A DNA stretch of 64,000 bases from Mesorhizobium sp. ORS 3359 (GTDB taxonomy: Bacteria > Pseudomonadota > Alphaproteobacteria > Rhizobiales > Rhizobiaceae), in the NCBI GenBank assembly GCA_000824845.1, contig CCNC01000138.1, positions 85,703 through 149,702 on the forward strand, given 5' to 3'. Below are positions 56,921 through 64,000 of this stretch, one piece after another. Positions within the stretch are counted from its first letter, which is position 1. Every line of letters begins with the position of its first letter. The translations under genes were made by a program, and so were the position numbers. Under the pieces are notes generated by a model. The model saw only the letters and a list, made by a program, of their open reading frames with translations, was not told the origin of the DNA and ran no database searches.

Positions 56921-57316
56921 ATGGCGAAATATGAGGGCGGATGCCTCTGCGGCGCGGTGCGTTACAGGGCCGAGGCGGAGCCGATCAACGAGCGTGTCTG
57001 CCATTGCCGGATCTGCCAGAAAGCGATCGGCGCGGCCTTCAACGCGCGACTCCTGTTCCGCATCGACGATGTGACAATCGAAGGGCCGGTGGCGACCATC
57101 AACTCCACGCCGGACCTCAAGCGCGGCTTCTGCCCGGCCTGCGGCACAACCCTGTTCTCGCGCCGCGATTCCAGAAACATTCTCGGCGTAACGTCCGGCT
57201 CGCTCGACGATCCGTCGCTGTTCAAGCCGGACATGCATTTCTGGACTGCCTCGAAGCAGCCCTGGCTGATGCTCGACGACGGCCTGCCGCAATATGAAGG
57301 CGCGCCGCCGGCCTGA
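56921..57316 (+). CDS. GFA-family zinc protein (second in window)
   Basis: A 131-residue GFA/CENP-V-fold protein. Zinc ligands are in GGCLCGAVRYRAEAE, ERVCHCRICQKAIGAAFNAR and GFCPACGTTLFSRRD. It is distinct from the copy at 3034-3531 in length and sequence. GTG starts precede; ATG 56921 gives the usual N-terminus MAKYEGGCLCG. Divergent from the oxygenase gene. The specific substrate is unknown. Confidence 0.85.
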   Translation: MAKYEGGCLCGAVRYRAEAEPINERVCHCRICQKAIGAAFNARLLFRIDDVTIEGPVATINSTPDLKRGFCPACGTTLFSRRDSRNILGVTSGSLDDPSLFKPDMHFWTASKQPWLMLDDGLPQYEGAPPA

Positions 57317-57445
57317 GTCAGTGCGACGCATCTCTGCACAAAAATTTCATCTCCGCTGCACGACATAGCCGGCAAAGCGTCATTGGCGGGCCATCTTTGG
57401 CTGCCTATCTAAGCGCCATGCGGGCAGGCAGTGAGGAGGCGACGG

Positions 57446-57658
57446 ATGAGCGAGAGCATCAACACCTTGGACGAGCTTTTGAACGACCCGATGGTCCAGC
57501 TCGTGATGGCGCGCGACCGGGTGCGGCCGGCCGAGCTTCGCCTGCTCCTGGAAAAGGCGCGCGACAAGGCCGGCGATGATTCCCGTATCGACCAGGCTTC
57601 GGTGCCGCCGGCCCATGTGGTGGCAAGAAGCTGCCTGAAGCAATGGCTGTACCGCTGA
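57446..57658 (+). CDS. Small hypothetical protein
   Basis: A 70-residue, mostly helical protein: MSESINTLDELLNDPMVQLV, MARDRVRPAELRLLLEKARD and CLKQWLYR at the end. GAGGAGGCGACGG precedes the ATG. A family is not recognised, though similar short proteins are common in Mesorhizobium. It ends 19 bp before the convergent gene at 57678. Confidence 0.62.
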   Translation: MSESINTLDELLNDPMVQLVMARDRVRPAELRLLLEKARDKAGDDSRIDQASVPPAHVVARSCLKQWLYR

Positions 57659-57677
57659 GGCAGCTCCAGGAAGATGG

Positions 57678-58610
57678 TCAGCTCGAATACGCCGGCAGGT
57701 AAGCGTAGTGATTGCGTAAATAGGCGAGCTTGAAGCCGAGCCGGTCGTAGTTGCGATAGGCCGGTCCGTCGCGGTCGGGGAGCGGCGCCTCGATATCGGC
57801 GACAAACAGCTTCGCGCCGGCCGCAATGCCGTCGCGAACCAGCCTTTCCCCAAGCATGGCATCCAGATCGAAGCTCGGCGCCATGATGCCCGGCACCGGC
57901 GCGTCGATGCCGCTCCAGGCTGCGCCGTCAGGGCCGATGAAAAGCGAGCGCACCGCGGCGACCGCGCCGCCACGTTTCAGCATGTAGTGGCGCCAACCCT
58001 CGCGGCCGACAAGCGCGGTGAGCCAGGGCGAGGTGGCGAGTCTGTATTTGGCATCGATGAAAGAAGCCCATTCCGAAGCCGTCCTGGGGGTCACCTCCTC
58101 GATAACGGGATCGCCTACCGGGATCAGCGGGTCGCCCGGGAAGAGCGGTTCGGCTGGCAGCGGTGTCGCGTCGCGATAGATGCGCTCCCAGCCGCCCTGA
58201 TGCTGCAGGCCGCGCGCTTCCAGCCAGCATCTCAGACGCGCAGGCTCGGTGTGCGGACTGGTGTAGAACCACGGCCGCATGATGCCGGCATTGCGATAAT
58301 GCGCGAGCAGTGCGTCGAGCTGTTCCTCGGTCGCCGGACCATCGACGCCGATATTCTTCACGCAGTTGAAATGGATGAACGGGATCGTCGTGCAGGTGGT
58401 CCAGACCAGATCGCCGTCGCTCGCGATCGACAGCCCTTGCCGTGCCGCGAAATCGGCGGGCGCCGCGTCGTAAAGGTCGCGCCAGGCCGCGATTTCGGCG
58501 CGCTCGATGGTGCGGCTGATGTCACGCGACACCTCCTCGATCGCGATTTCCGGGGCGTGCGTTTCCAGCGGCACGACGGGCTCGAGTTCCGAAAGGGCGG
58601 CGGTCGACAT
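57678..58610 (-). CDS. Hypothetical protein with GNAT-like C-terminal half
   Basis: A 310-residue protein. The C-terminal AKLFVADIEAPLPDRDGPAY and RNYDRLGFKLAYLRNHYAYL (Tyr-rich, N..LGF..AY) resembles the end of a GNAT fold, and the middle contains HYMLKRGGAVAAVRSLFIGP. The N-terminal third (SRTIERAEIAAWRDLYDAAP) suggests a second, degenerate GNAT domain. A palindromic operator lies 17 bp upstream of the start. The acetyltransferase label is tentative. Confidence 0.62.
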   Translation of the reverse strand: MSTAALSELEPVVPLETHAPEIAIEEVSRDISRTIERAEIAAWRDLYDAAPADFAARQGLSIASDGDLVWTTCTTIPFIHFNCVKNIGVDGPATEEQLDALLAHYRNAGIMRPWFYTSPHTEPARLRCWLEARGLQHQGGWERIYRDATPLPAEPLFPGDPLIPVGDPVIEEVTPRTASEWASFIDAKYRLATSPWLTALVGREGWRHYMLKRGGAVAAVRSLFIGPDGAAWSGIDAPVPGIMAPSFDLDAMLGERLVRDGIAAGAKLFVADIEAPLPDRDGPAYRNYDRLGFKLAYLRNHYAYLPAYSS

Positions 58611-58627
58611 GCTATCTTCCGATTCAC

Positions 58628-58640
58628 CTTACAGTGTAAG
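58628..58640. promoter_or_regulatory. Palindromic operator-like site
   Basis: CTTACA-G-TGTAAG is a perfect 13-bp palindrome, 17 bp upstream of the GNAT-like gene. A half-site-like CCTTACA recurs near 58692. The pattern fits TetR-type operators, but no regulator gene is adjacent. Confidence 0.45.
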
Positions 58641-58812
58641 ATTAGCAGAGGATAATATGACGCAGCCTGTTGTCAAGCAGGATTAGCGGCACCTTACAAA
58701 TCCGTGAGTTGGAATCACGCTATCGTGAGGCTAAGCCTCTCCCGGAGGGGCTTTTCGAAGACGATTCACTTTTGCCTCGGGCAGGGATCGAGGCGCAGGG
58801 AAAAGGGTTGAG

Positions 58813-59685
58813 ATGACCGACGTCTGCACTCAAGGACTGGATACCGGCTTTGTCGGCCTGGGTTATGCCAAAGTGGCATTTCTGGGCATCGTGCAGGGCA
58901 TCACCGAATTGCTGCCGATCTCGTCCACGGCGCATATGCGCATCGTGCCGGCGGTGCTCGGCTGGCAGGATCCCGGATCGGCCTTCTCGGCCGCGATGCA
59001 GCTGGCGGCGCTGGCGGCGGTGATCAGCTATTTCTGGAGCGATGTCAGGGACGTGCTCTTCGGATCGATCTCGGCGATCTCGCGCCGCGATTTCGGCGAC
59101 CGCTATTTCCGCCTGGCGATCAGCATCATCCTTGCCACCATCCCGATCATCATTGCCGGCCTTGCGCTTTCCGGTGTGCTCAACGCCTGCAATTCGCCGC
59201 TGCGCGGGCTCGCCGTCATCGGCTGGGCCTGTATCGCCATGGCGATCCTTTTGGCGCTCGCCGAGATTTTCGCCAGCCACAAGCTGATGCTGCGCCAGGC
59301 GTCGATCCTCGATGCGCTCCTGGTGGGCATCGCCCAGGTCGGCGCGCTAATTCCAGGCGTCTCGCGCTCGGGCTCGACGTTGACTGCGGCGATGGGGCTG
59401 GGCTTCGCCCGTCCGGAGGCGGCGCGCCTCTCCTTCCTGCTTGGCCTGCCGGCCATCGCGCTCGCCGGCCTCAAGGAACTCTATGAACTGCACAAGGTGC
59501 ATCTCGACGCGCATGGCTGGTCGATCCTGGCCGTCGGCCTCGTCGTCGCTTCGATCTCTGCCTTTTTCGCCATATGGGGGCTGATGCGGGTGCTCGAACG
59601 CTTCTCTGCCTGGCCGTTCGTGATCTATCGCGGCCTGCTCGGCGTCGTGCTGCTGGTCAGCGTCGCGGCCGGTTGGCTCACCTGA
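58813..59685 (+). CDS. uppP: Undecaprenyl-diphosphatase
   Basis: A 290-residue polytopic membrane phosphatase (BacA/UppP family) that recycles undecaprenyl pyrophosphate in peptidoglycan and polysaccharide synthesis. Motif 1 is GIVQGITELLPISSTAHMRI (about residues 26-45); motif 2 is ALIPGVSRSGSTLTAAMGLG. About seven TM segments are present. The ATG at 58813 has AAAAGGGTTG upstream. Single gene. Confidence 0.95.
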   Translation: MTDVCTQGLDTGFVGLGYAKVAFLGIVQGITELLPISSTAHMRIVPAVLGWQDPGSAFSAAMQLAALAAVISYFWSDVRDVLFGSISAISRRDFGDRYFRLAISIILATIPIIIAGLALSGVLNACNSPLRGLAVIGWACIAMAILLALAEIFASHKLMLRQASILDALLVGIAQVGALIPGVSRSGSTLTAAMGLGFARPEAARLSFLLGLPAIALAGLKELYELHKVHLDAHGWSILAVGLVVASISAFFAIWGLMRVLERFSAWPFVIYRGLLGVVLLVSVAAGWLT

Positions 59686-59742
59686 AGCAATCCAGGAAAT
59701 CCGCGCAGCGGCCTCCGTCCTGAATTCGCGTAAAAGCGAAGA
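59685..59742 (-). repeat. Dispersed repeat B, degenerate copy B4
   Basis: The minus strand reads TTACGCGAATTCAGGACGG, AGGCCGCTGCGCGGATTTCC and TGGATTGCTTCA, recognisably a diverged B element. It follows the uppP stop directly. Confidence 0.6.
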
Positions 59743-59796
59743 GTTAGAGGTTTCGATCGAATCCGCTATATCGACGCTGACCCTCGGGGGGCGCTG

Positions 59797-60582
59797 ATGG
59801 ATCTTGGGACGCTGCTGCAATCCGTGCCGTTGCTGGCCACGCTGGTGAAATCGGCGGCGCCTGCCGCCGTCGGCGCCGGCATGGGGCTTGGCCAATGGCT
59901 GGCGGCGCTGCCGCCCTGCCGCAACCAGACTTTCGAGAGCGCGGCCTATCTGGTCTGCGAGGCCGATCCGAAGCGTTTTGCCATCGAGCTGTTCTGGAAG
60001 AACAAGGATGGCGAGTTCTACCGGTCGCTGCACAATCTGCGCAACGCGCAGCAAGCGGCGGGGCGCAGCCTGCTGTTCGGCATCAATGCCGGTATGTATC
60101 ACCCGAACCTCGCGCCGGTCGGGCTCTATATCGAACGCGGCGAGCAGGTCACGCCGGCGAAGATCGGGTCGGGAACCGGCAATTTCTCCATGCAGCCCAA
60201 CGGCATCTTCTATCTCAGCGCCGGCAAGGCAGGGGTTCGCGCGACCAAGGATTATCTCAAGCGTTCGCCGCGCGTCGATTACGCCACGCAGTCCGGGCCG
60301 ATGCTGGTCATCGACGGCAAGCTGCATCCGAAATTCCATACGGACGGCACCTCGCGAAAAATCCGCGATGGCGTCGGCGTGCGCGCCGACGGCGTCGCGG
60401 TCTTCGCGATCTCGGACGATGTCGTGACCTTCCACGAATTCGCGCGCCTGTTCCGCGACCAGCTCGGCTGCCCGAACGCGCTTTTCCTCGACGGTTCTAT
60501 CTCGAGCCTCTACGCGCCCGGCATCGGCCGCAACGACGATTTCTGGAATCTCGGGCCGATGATCGGGGTGTTCAGGAAGTAG
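59797..60582 (+). CDS. Phosphodiester glycosidase-family protein (DUF2233)
   Basis: A 261-residue protein of the phosphodiester glycosidase (NAGPA/uncovering enzyme-like) fold. SLLFGINAGMYHPNLAPVGL (about residues 91-110), SGPMLVIDGKLHPKF and RDGVGVRADGVAVFAISDDV, then NALFLDGSISSLYAPGIGR show the conserved Asp/Asn pattern of the family. The N-terminal hydrophobic segment (LLATLVKSAAPAAVGAGMGL) may anchor or export it. It is separated from uppP by repeat B4. The substrate, possibly a glycan phosphodiester, is undetermined. Confidence 0.85.
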   Translation: MDLGTLLQSVPLLATLVKSAAPAAVGAGMGLGQWLAALPPCRNQTFESAAYLVCEADPKRFAIELFWKNKDGEFYRSLHNLRNAQQAAGRSLLFGINAGMYHPNLAPVGLYIERGEQVTPAKIGSGTGNFSMQPNGIFYLSAGKAGVRATKDYLKRSPRVDYATQSGPMLVIDGKLHPKFHTDGTSRKIRDGVGVRADGVAVFAISDDVVTFHEFARLFRDQLGCPNALFLDGSISSLYAPGIGRNDDFWNLGPMIGVFRK

Positions 60583-60611
60583 TCAGAGCGCTTGCTGCGT
60601 TGCGCTTCCAG

Positions 60612-60718
60612 CTTAAAGCGCGTCGCGCTGAACCGGCTTCAGGCGACGCGCTTTAAGCCTTTGTTTTGATGCATGCCGTTGTCCCAGAACCGCGTACACT
60701 TCTGGGCGGCATGCATTA
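60612..60718. repeat. Composite palindromic repeat C
   Basis: IR1: perfect 15-bp arms CTTAAAGCGCGTCGC (60612-60626) and GCGACGCGCTTTAAG (60643-60657). Linker CCTTTGTTTTG. IR2: ATGCATGCCG (60669-60678) and CGGCATGCAT (60707-60716), with inner CCCAGAA/TTCTGGG. The layout (IR, CTTTGTTTT linker, IR) equals that of repeat B3. It fills the gap between two convergent genes and contains the Tim44-protein stop codon at its right end. Confidence 0.87.
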
Positions 60719-61681
60719 GCCGGACGCGTCCTGGATCGCGGACAGCAGCCATGGTTCTCCGGCCTGGCGGGTGAAGGTCCACAGCTCGGTCGCTTCGACC
60801 GGATTGTTGGGATCGCCCTTCTCGACGGCGCCGGTCTGGCGGTCGCGCATGATGTCGATCGCCGACCAGCGCATCGCCACGGTGGCGTAGTCGCGCGCGC
60901 CTTCCCGCCACGCCTCCGCCACTTCGCCCTTCAGCAGCCTAAGGGTTGCAACCTCGTTCTTGAGGCCGTGGGTCGCGTTGTCCGCCAGTTCCTCCGAAAG
61001 GTAGGAAACCATTTCGGGGGTCGTCAGCCGGCGCAAACCCTGGTGATCCTCACGAGTGAAGGCAGCCTGCACCTCGCCAAGGATTCGTTCGAACGCGTCG
61101 CGATCAGCGTCAGTGATGCCGATTTCATCGGCTCCTGATGCGTCAGCGGAGCCGAAGCTTGCGGCGTTCGACGAATAGCTGGGCGGCACGCCGCCCCAGC
61201 CTTGCCGTCCGAACGGAACGCCGGCGTTTCGCATATTGGCCGGCGCGGCATTGTCTCGATTGAGGAAGCGCATCGCGAGCATCACGAGGCCGCCGATCAA
61301 GAGCAGCTGGAAGATAAAGCTCAGCCCGCCGCCAATGCCGCCGAAACCATGGCCCAGCATCATGCCGAACAGGCCCTGGAAGAACAGTCCTCCCACAAGG
61401 CCACCGACAAAACCGCCGCCGAAACCACGCCAGAAGCCGGGACGCGCGGAGCCGGGAAACGACTGCGATGATGGGATGGACTGGGTGGTTTGCGGCGTCA
61501 TCGAGCGCGTGACAGGCGGCGTATAAGGGGCCGTCCTGGTCGGCGCGGGCGCCTGATAGGTGCGGCTGCCACGGCTGCCGAAGCTGCCGCCCATGCGCGC
61601 CTCGGCGGTGCCGATGGTCCCGAGCGCCATCAGCAGGATCATGAGGATCGACGCGATTTTGATCGTTCGTGACTTCGACAT
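60716..61681 (-). CDS. Tim44-domain membrane protein
   Basis: A 321-residue protein. N-terminal signal or anchor MSKSRTIKIASILMILLMAL, then GSRTYQAPAPTRTAPYTPPV (Pro/Thr-rich), a Gly-rich hydrophobic region GFGGGFVGGLVGGLFFQGLF and GGGLSFIFQLLLIGGLVMLA (TM), and a C-terminal Tim44-like domain with LGEVQAAFTREDHQGLRRLT and TPEMVSYLSEELADNATHG. Bacterial proteins of this class (TimA-like) are membrane-associated; alphaproteobacterial homologues are related to the mitochondrial import factor Tim44. Role unproven here. Start 61681 chosen to keep the signal segment. Confidence 0.85.
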   Translation of the reverse strand: MSKSRTIKIASILMILLMALGTIGTAEARMGGSFGSRGSRTYQAPAPTRTAPYTPPVTRSMTPQTTQSIPSSQSFPGSARPGFWRGFGGGFVGGLVGGLFFQGLFGMMLGHGFGGIGGGLSFIFQLLLIGGLVMLAMRFLNRDNAAPANMRNAGVPFGRQGWGGVPPSYSSNAASFGSADASGADEIGITDADRDAFERILGEVQAAFTREDHQGLRRLTTPEMVSYLSEELADNATHGLKNEVATLRLLKGEVAEAWREGARDYATVAMRWSAIDIMRDRQTGAVEKGDPNNPVEATELWTFTRQAGEPWLLSAIQDASG

Positions 61682-61993
61682 TAAGCACAGTCCTTGGGTA
61701 GGTGAGCGCTTCGCTTTGCGCGAGCCCCTTATATGGGGTGCCAGGCGAGTCAGGTTTAGCCCCTGCTTCAATGCGTCCGCCGATCGGCGACGATCGTCCT
61801 GATTCTAAGCTCGCTCGCGGCTGCGCCTTGGCGCAGGGCGAGGTGACGGGGGACACACCCCCGAATCGGTCACGATCGTCGCGCCAAAGGTAAATTTTGA
61901 TTCAAACTTTGTTGGTAATTTCTCGTTAGGAATGGGGCTTCCGGCGGCGCTGTTCCTGCCTTCGGTCTGTTTTGTCTTGCGTACAGGTCAAAG
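61682..61993. other. Divergent promoter region, Tim44-protein and GH25 genes
   Basis: A 312-bp gap. Two related palindromes occur: GACGATCGTC (61789-61798) and CACGATCGTCG (61871-61881). The stretch TTTTGATTCAAACTTTGTTG (61896-61915) is AT-rich and may contain the GH25 promoter. No small gene or RNA was recognised. Confidence 0.5.
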
Positions 61994-63136
61994 ATGCGGA
62001 TTTTTGGCGTCGTCAGTTTCGTGCTCGCAGCGCTTTGCCTTGCAGGCTGCTCGTCCACGTCGGGCGTCGATGCGCTGCAACTGCCGTCCAACGAGACGAC
62101 GAGCTCGGTCGTGCGGCCGAGCGCGCCGGTTTCGAAGGGCATGAGGACGGTCCAGCGGGAGAAAACCGTAGAGACCGCATCGATGTCGGGCATGGCGCGC
62201 ATCACGCCGCCGGCGCCGCTGCTCGACGAGGGCAACGCGAACCCCGGCGACGAGAATTCGCGCCTTGGCGACGAGAACTCGCGTCCGTTCGGGCTCGCCG
62301 AGGAGGAGACGGTAAACTTCCCGGCAACCGACCTGCCGGACAGCGTCGAGCCGCCGGTGCAGGAGGCAGCACTCGTCTCGCCGCCGAAGCGGCTGTCACG
62401 CGCCGCGCCGGCCATGCTTGCCGGCCCGGTCACGCGCTATGCCTTCCGCGACGCCAAGCCGATCAATTTCGGCCGCTCTTCGCCGCGCCATCTGGCCGTG
62501 CATGGCGTCGACGTCTCGCGCTGGCAGGGCAACATCAATTGGGGCAAGCTGCGCGCCCAGGGCGCCAACTTCGCCTATATCAAGGCGACCGACGGCGGCG
62601 ACCATCTCGACCCTATGTTCATGAAGAACTGGCGCAACGCCGATGCCGCCGGGCTGAAGCGCGGCGCCTATCATTTCTTCTACTGGTGCCGCACCGCCGG
62701 CGAGCAGGCCGACTGGTTCATCCGCAACGTGCCGAAGATGGACGGCGCGCTGCCGCCGGTTATCGACGTCGAGTGGAACGGCGAATCCTCCTGCAGGCGC
62801 AAGCCTTCGCGCGAAAAAGTGCTGGAGAAGATGCAGGTGTTCATGGACAAGCTGGAGCGCCATTACGGCCAGCGCCCGATCATCTACACCAGCCCCGATT
62901 TCTATCGCGACAATCTGCGCGGCGCCTTCCTGGATTATCCGTTCTGGCTGCGCGCGGTAGCGGCGCATCCGTCCAATGTCTATCCGGGCCGCAAATGGCT
63001 GTTCTGGCAATATTCGGGCTCCGGCCTGTCGCATGGCGTGACAGGCCGCATCGACCTCAACGTCTTCCACGGCGACGAGCGGCAATGGCGCGCTTGGCTG
63101 GGCGGCGGCGGCCAGATGATGGCCGACGCGGACTGA
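61994..63136 (+). CDS. GH25 lysozyme-family lipoprotein
   Basis: A 380-residue lipoprotein: MRIFGVVSFVLAALCLAG followed by Cys (lipobox LAG-C, residue 19). Residues 20-165 are low-complexity, with a DENSRLGDENSR repeat. The C-terminal GH25 (muramidase) domain begins HGVDVSRWQGNINWGKLRAQ (about residue 170); catalytic residues lie in VIDVEWNGE (about 255-263). The end LFWQYSGSGLSHGVTGRIDL is typical of the family. It cleaves peptidoglycan in the periplasm or cell envelope. Single gene. Confidence 0.9.
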   Translation: MRIFGVVSFVLAALCLAGCSSTSGVDALQLPSNETTSSVVRPSAPVSKGMRTVQREKTVETASMSGMARITPPAPLLDEGNANPGDENSRLGDENSRPFGLAEEETVNFPATDLPDSVEPPVQEAALVSPPKRLSRAAPAMLAGPVTRYAFRDAKPINFGRSSPRHLAVHGVDVSRWQGNINWGKLRAQGANFAYIKATDGGDHLDPMFMKNWRNADAAGLKRGAYHFFYWCRTAGEQADWFIRNVPKMDGALPPVIDVEWNGESSCRRKPSREKVLEKMQVFMDKLERHYGQRPIIYTSPDFYRDNLRGAFLDYPFWLRAVAAHPSNVYPGRKWLFWQYSGSGLSHGVTGRIDLNVFHGDERQWRAWLGGGGQMMADAD

Positions 63137-63156
63137 GGCGCTTCCGATCGCCTCGG

Positions 63157-63270
63157 CTATCTCCGTGGCAGATGTCGGGACTCCGCCATAGTCACATAGG
63201 CGAGCACGACCATGAAGGTCGCGAAATAGGCCACGATGGCGGTGACGACGATCAGGCTCTCTGTAGGCAT
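63157..63270 (-). CDS. Single-TM micro-protein
   Basis: A 37-residue protein: MPTESLIVVTAIVAYFATFM, VVLAYVTMAESRHLPRR. One TM helix (about residues 6-28) and a short basic tail. GAGGAG lies six bases before the ATG at 63270; an ATG two codons upstream has that same motif overlapping it. The longer 64-residue frame is less likely. Function unknown. Confidence 0.6.
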   Translation of the reverse strand: MPTESLIVVTAIVAYFATFMVVLAYVTMAESRHLPRR

Positions 63271-63378
63271 TTCCATCTCCTCGGAAAGAACGGCCGAGGA
63301 GACATCAGGAGCGATGGGCTTTGCCTTGATCTGGATCATGCGATCGATCAATTGGATCGCCTGGCCGCCGTGCCGCGC

Positions 63379-63849
63379 TTAGCAGGTGACCAGATCCGTG
63401 TGACCGAACCCCTTCGAGTAGTCGAGCACGGAGATCACTGTCGGCATCACGCGGAAGATGCGGACCTGGTCTGGCGTCGGCATCGGACCGGGCATCGAGG
63501 TCTGCGGCGGATATTTCATCGGCAGCATGCGCAAGACCTTCTCGGCCTCGGCGCGGTCTTCCACAGGTTGCGCCCGCGCCGCCATGGAAAGTCCGGTGAT
63601 CTCCATCACCTGCGGCGCGTCGTGATCGATGGTCAGCGACAGGCGATCGTCCCGCGCCAGATTTGCCGCCTTCTGGCTGTCCAGGCCGCAGAGGAAGTAG
63701 AGGGTAAGGCCGTCATTGACGTAGCCCACAGTGGTCGCTTGCGGCCAGCCGTCAGGCCGCAGGGTTGCGACCGTCATGATCCGATGCTGGTCTAAAAGCG
63801 TCTGGATCTTGTCCTTGATCTGCGCGTCCATCTTCGCCTCCGAAGTCAT
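63379..63849 (-). CDS. PNPOx-fold (pyridoxamine 5'-phosphate oxidase-like) protein
   Basis: A 156-residue split-barrel flavin-binding protein: IMTVATLRPDGWPQATTVGY, LTLYFLCGLDSQKAANLARD and RLSLTIDHDAPQVMEITGLS are the fold's strands. Such proteins bind FMN or F420 and reduce varied small molecules. The start is ATG 63849 (MTSEAKMDAQIKDKI) or 63831. Its role is not inferable. It is the last complete gene in the window. Confidence 0.82.
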   Translation of the reverse strand: MTSEAKMDAQIKDKIQTLLDQHRIMTVATLRPDGWPQATTVGYVNDGLTLYFLCGLDSQKAANLARDDRLSLTIDHDAPQVMEITGLSMAARAQPVEDRAEAEKVLRMLPMKYPPQTSMPGPMPTPDQVRIFRVMPTVISVLDYSKGFGHTDLVTC

Positions 63850-63980
63850 TGCTGACGGCGGCATGGTAGGGGACAGGGATGGGCGAGCATTGACGCACGT
63901 CAACCGGTGGTGTGCAGATGCGCCTTTCGTGTGATGCCGGCCGGACAATGCGGGATCACGCTCAAGGATTGAGCGCGGCG

Positions 63981-64000
63981 TTCCCCTTCTCCCCTTGTGG
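63981..64000 (+). repeat. RIME-type element, copy A8 (cut by window end)
   Basis: TTCCCCTTCTCCCCTTGTGG matches the left arm of copy A7 exactly over 19 bases; the rest lies beyond the window. Confidence 0.75.

Noticed and set aside
61972..63795. 607-residue plus-strand frame overlapping the GH25 gene
   Set aside because: Frame-shifted reading of the GH25 gene, Arg-rich, extending into unrelated flanking DNA.

Overview
The window looks like chromosomal DNA of a Mesorhizobium-type alphaproteobacterium (Hyphomicrobiales, Phyllobacteriaceae). The support is the high GC content, the recA-alaS order, the eukaryote-like NADP isocitrate dehydrogenase, the zeta (DUF1476) F1-ATPase inhibitor, DUF1127 micro-proteins, and dispersed palindromic intergenic elements of the rhizobial RIME type. 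I recognised no rRNA, tRNA, CRISPR array, prophage or insertion sequence. Genes are densely packed on both strands, and the composition is mostly even.

Layout. 1-2900: 3' part of a suf iron-sulfur operon (sufD end, sufS, sufT-like DUF59, sufA-like). 3000-4600: small enzymes (GFA, TfoX-N, GNAT). 4630-6550: pseudouridine catabolism pair psuK-psuG, divergent from recA. 6830-10920: recA and alaS. 11160-13740: icd followed by a GNAT-like gene and a GST on the minus strand. 13950-17850: tRNA methyltransferase, membrane protein, murI, RNase II-like exonuclease. 18040-21300: DUF3008, a His-rich secreted peptide, rpsD, ttcA and an inositol-phosphatase-family gene. 21350-23500: Bcr/CflA efflux pump, monothiol glutaredoxin and BolA. 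23600-31240: purL, a MocR regulator with a divergent DUF1127 gene, Pr6Pr, a lipoprotein, and purC-purS-purQ. 31500-38430: DUF1476, HpcH/HpaI aldolase, hydrolase, VOC dioxygenase-like protein, purB, DUF2171, and a P1 (DmpA-like) peptidase overlapping a Liv-type substrate-binding protein.

38600-44030: a flavin reductase and then a co-directional block (MoxR ATPase, VWA/CoxE, split XdhC, MoeA-like/MobA-like fusion). The block has the composition of a maturation kit for molybdenum hydroxylases, but no hydroxylase structural gene is in the window. 44050-48910: secreted and hypothetical proteins, a second DUF1127-like micro-gene, a J-domain-like protein and an aldo/keto reductase. 48947-55690: a class V aminotransferase-like gene with an apparent one-base deletion near its start, facing a tight five-gene minus-strand operon (dimethylformamidase-like, class III aminotransferase, DUF523/TudS-like, GNAT, HDAC-like deacetylase). 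55700-64000: IPNS-like oxygenase, GFA, a GNAT-like protein, UppP, a phosphodiester glycosidase, a Tim44-domain protein, a GH25 lipoprotein, and a PNPOx-fold protein.

Four of the de novo purine genes (purL, purQ, purS, purC) lie within 7.1 kb and purB is 3.3 kb further on. The suf genes, glutaredoxin and BolA together cover iron-sulfur assembly and trafficking. The least explained parts are the amide/aminotransferase/acetylation operon (50.2-55.3 kb), the orphan Cox-like maturation block (39.1-44.0 kb), a terminator-bounded segment at 46.9-47.1 kb, and a set of palindromic repeats. Three inverted pairs of one repeat family sit exactly between convergent genes.
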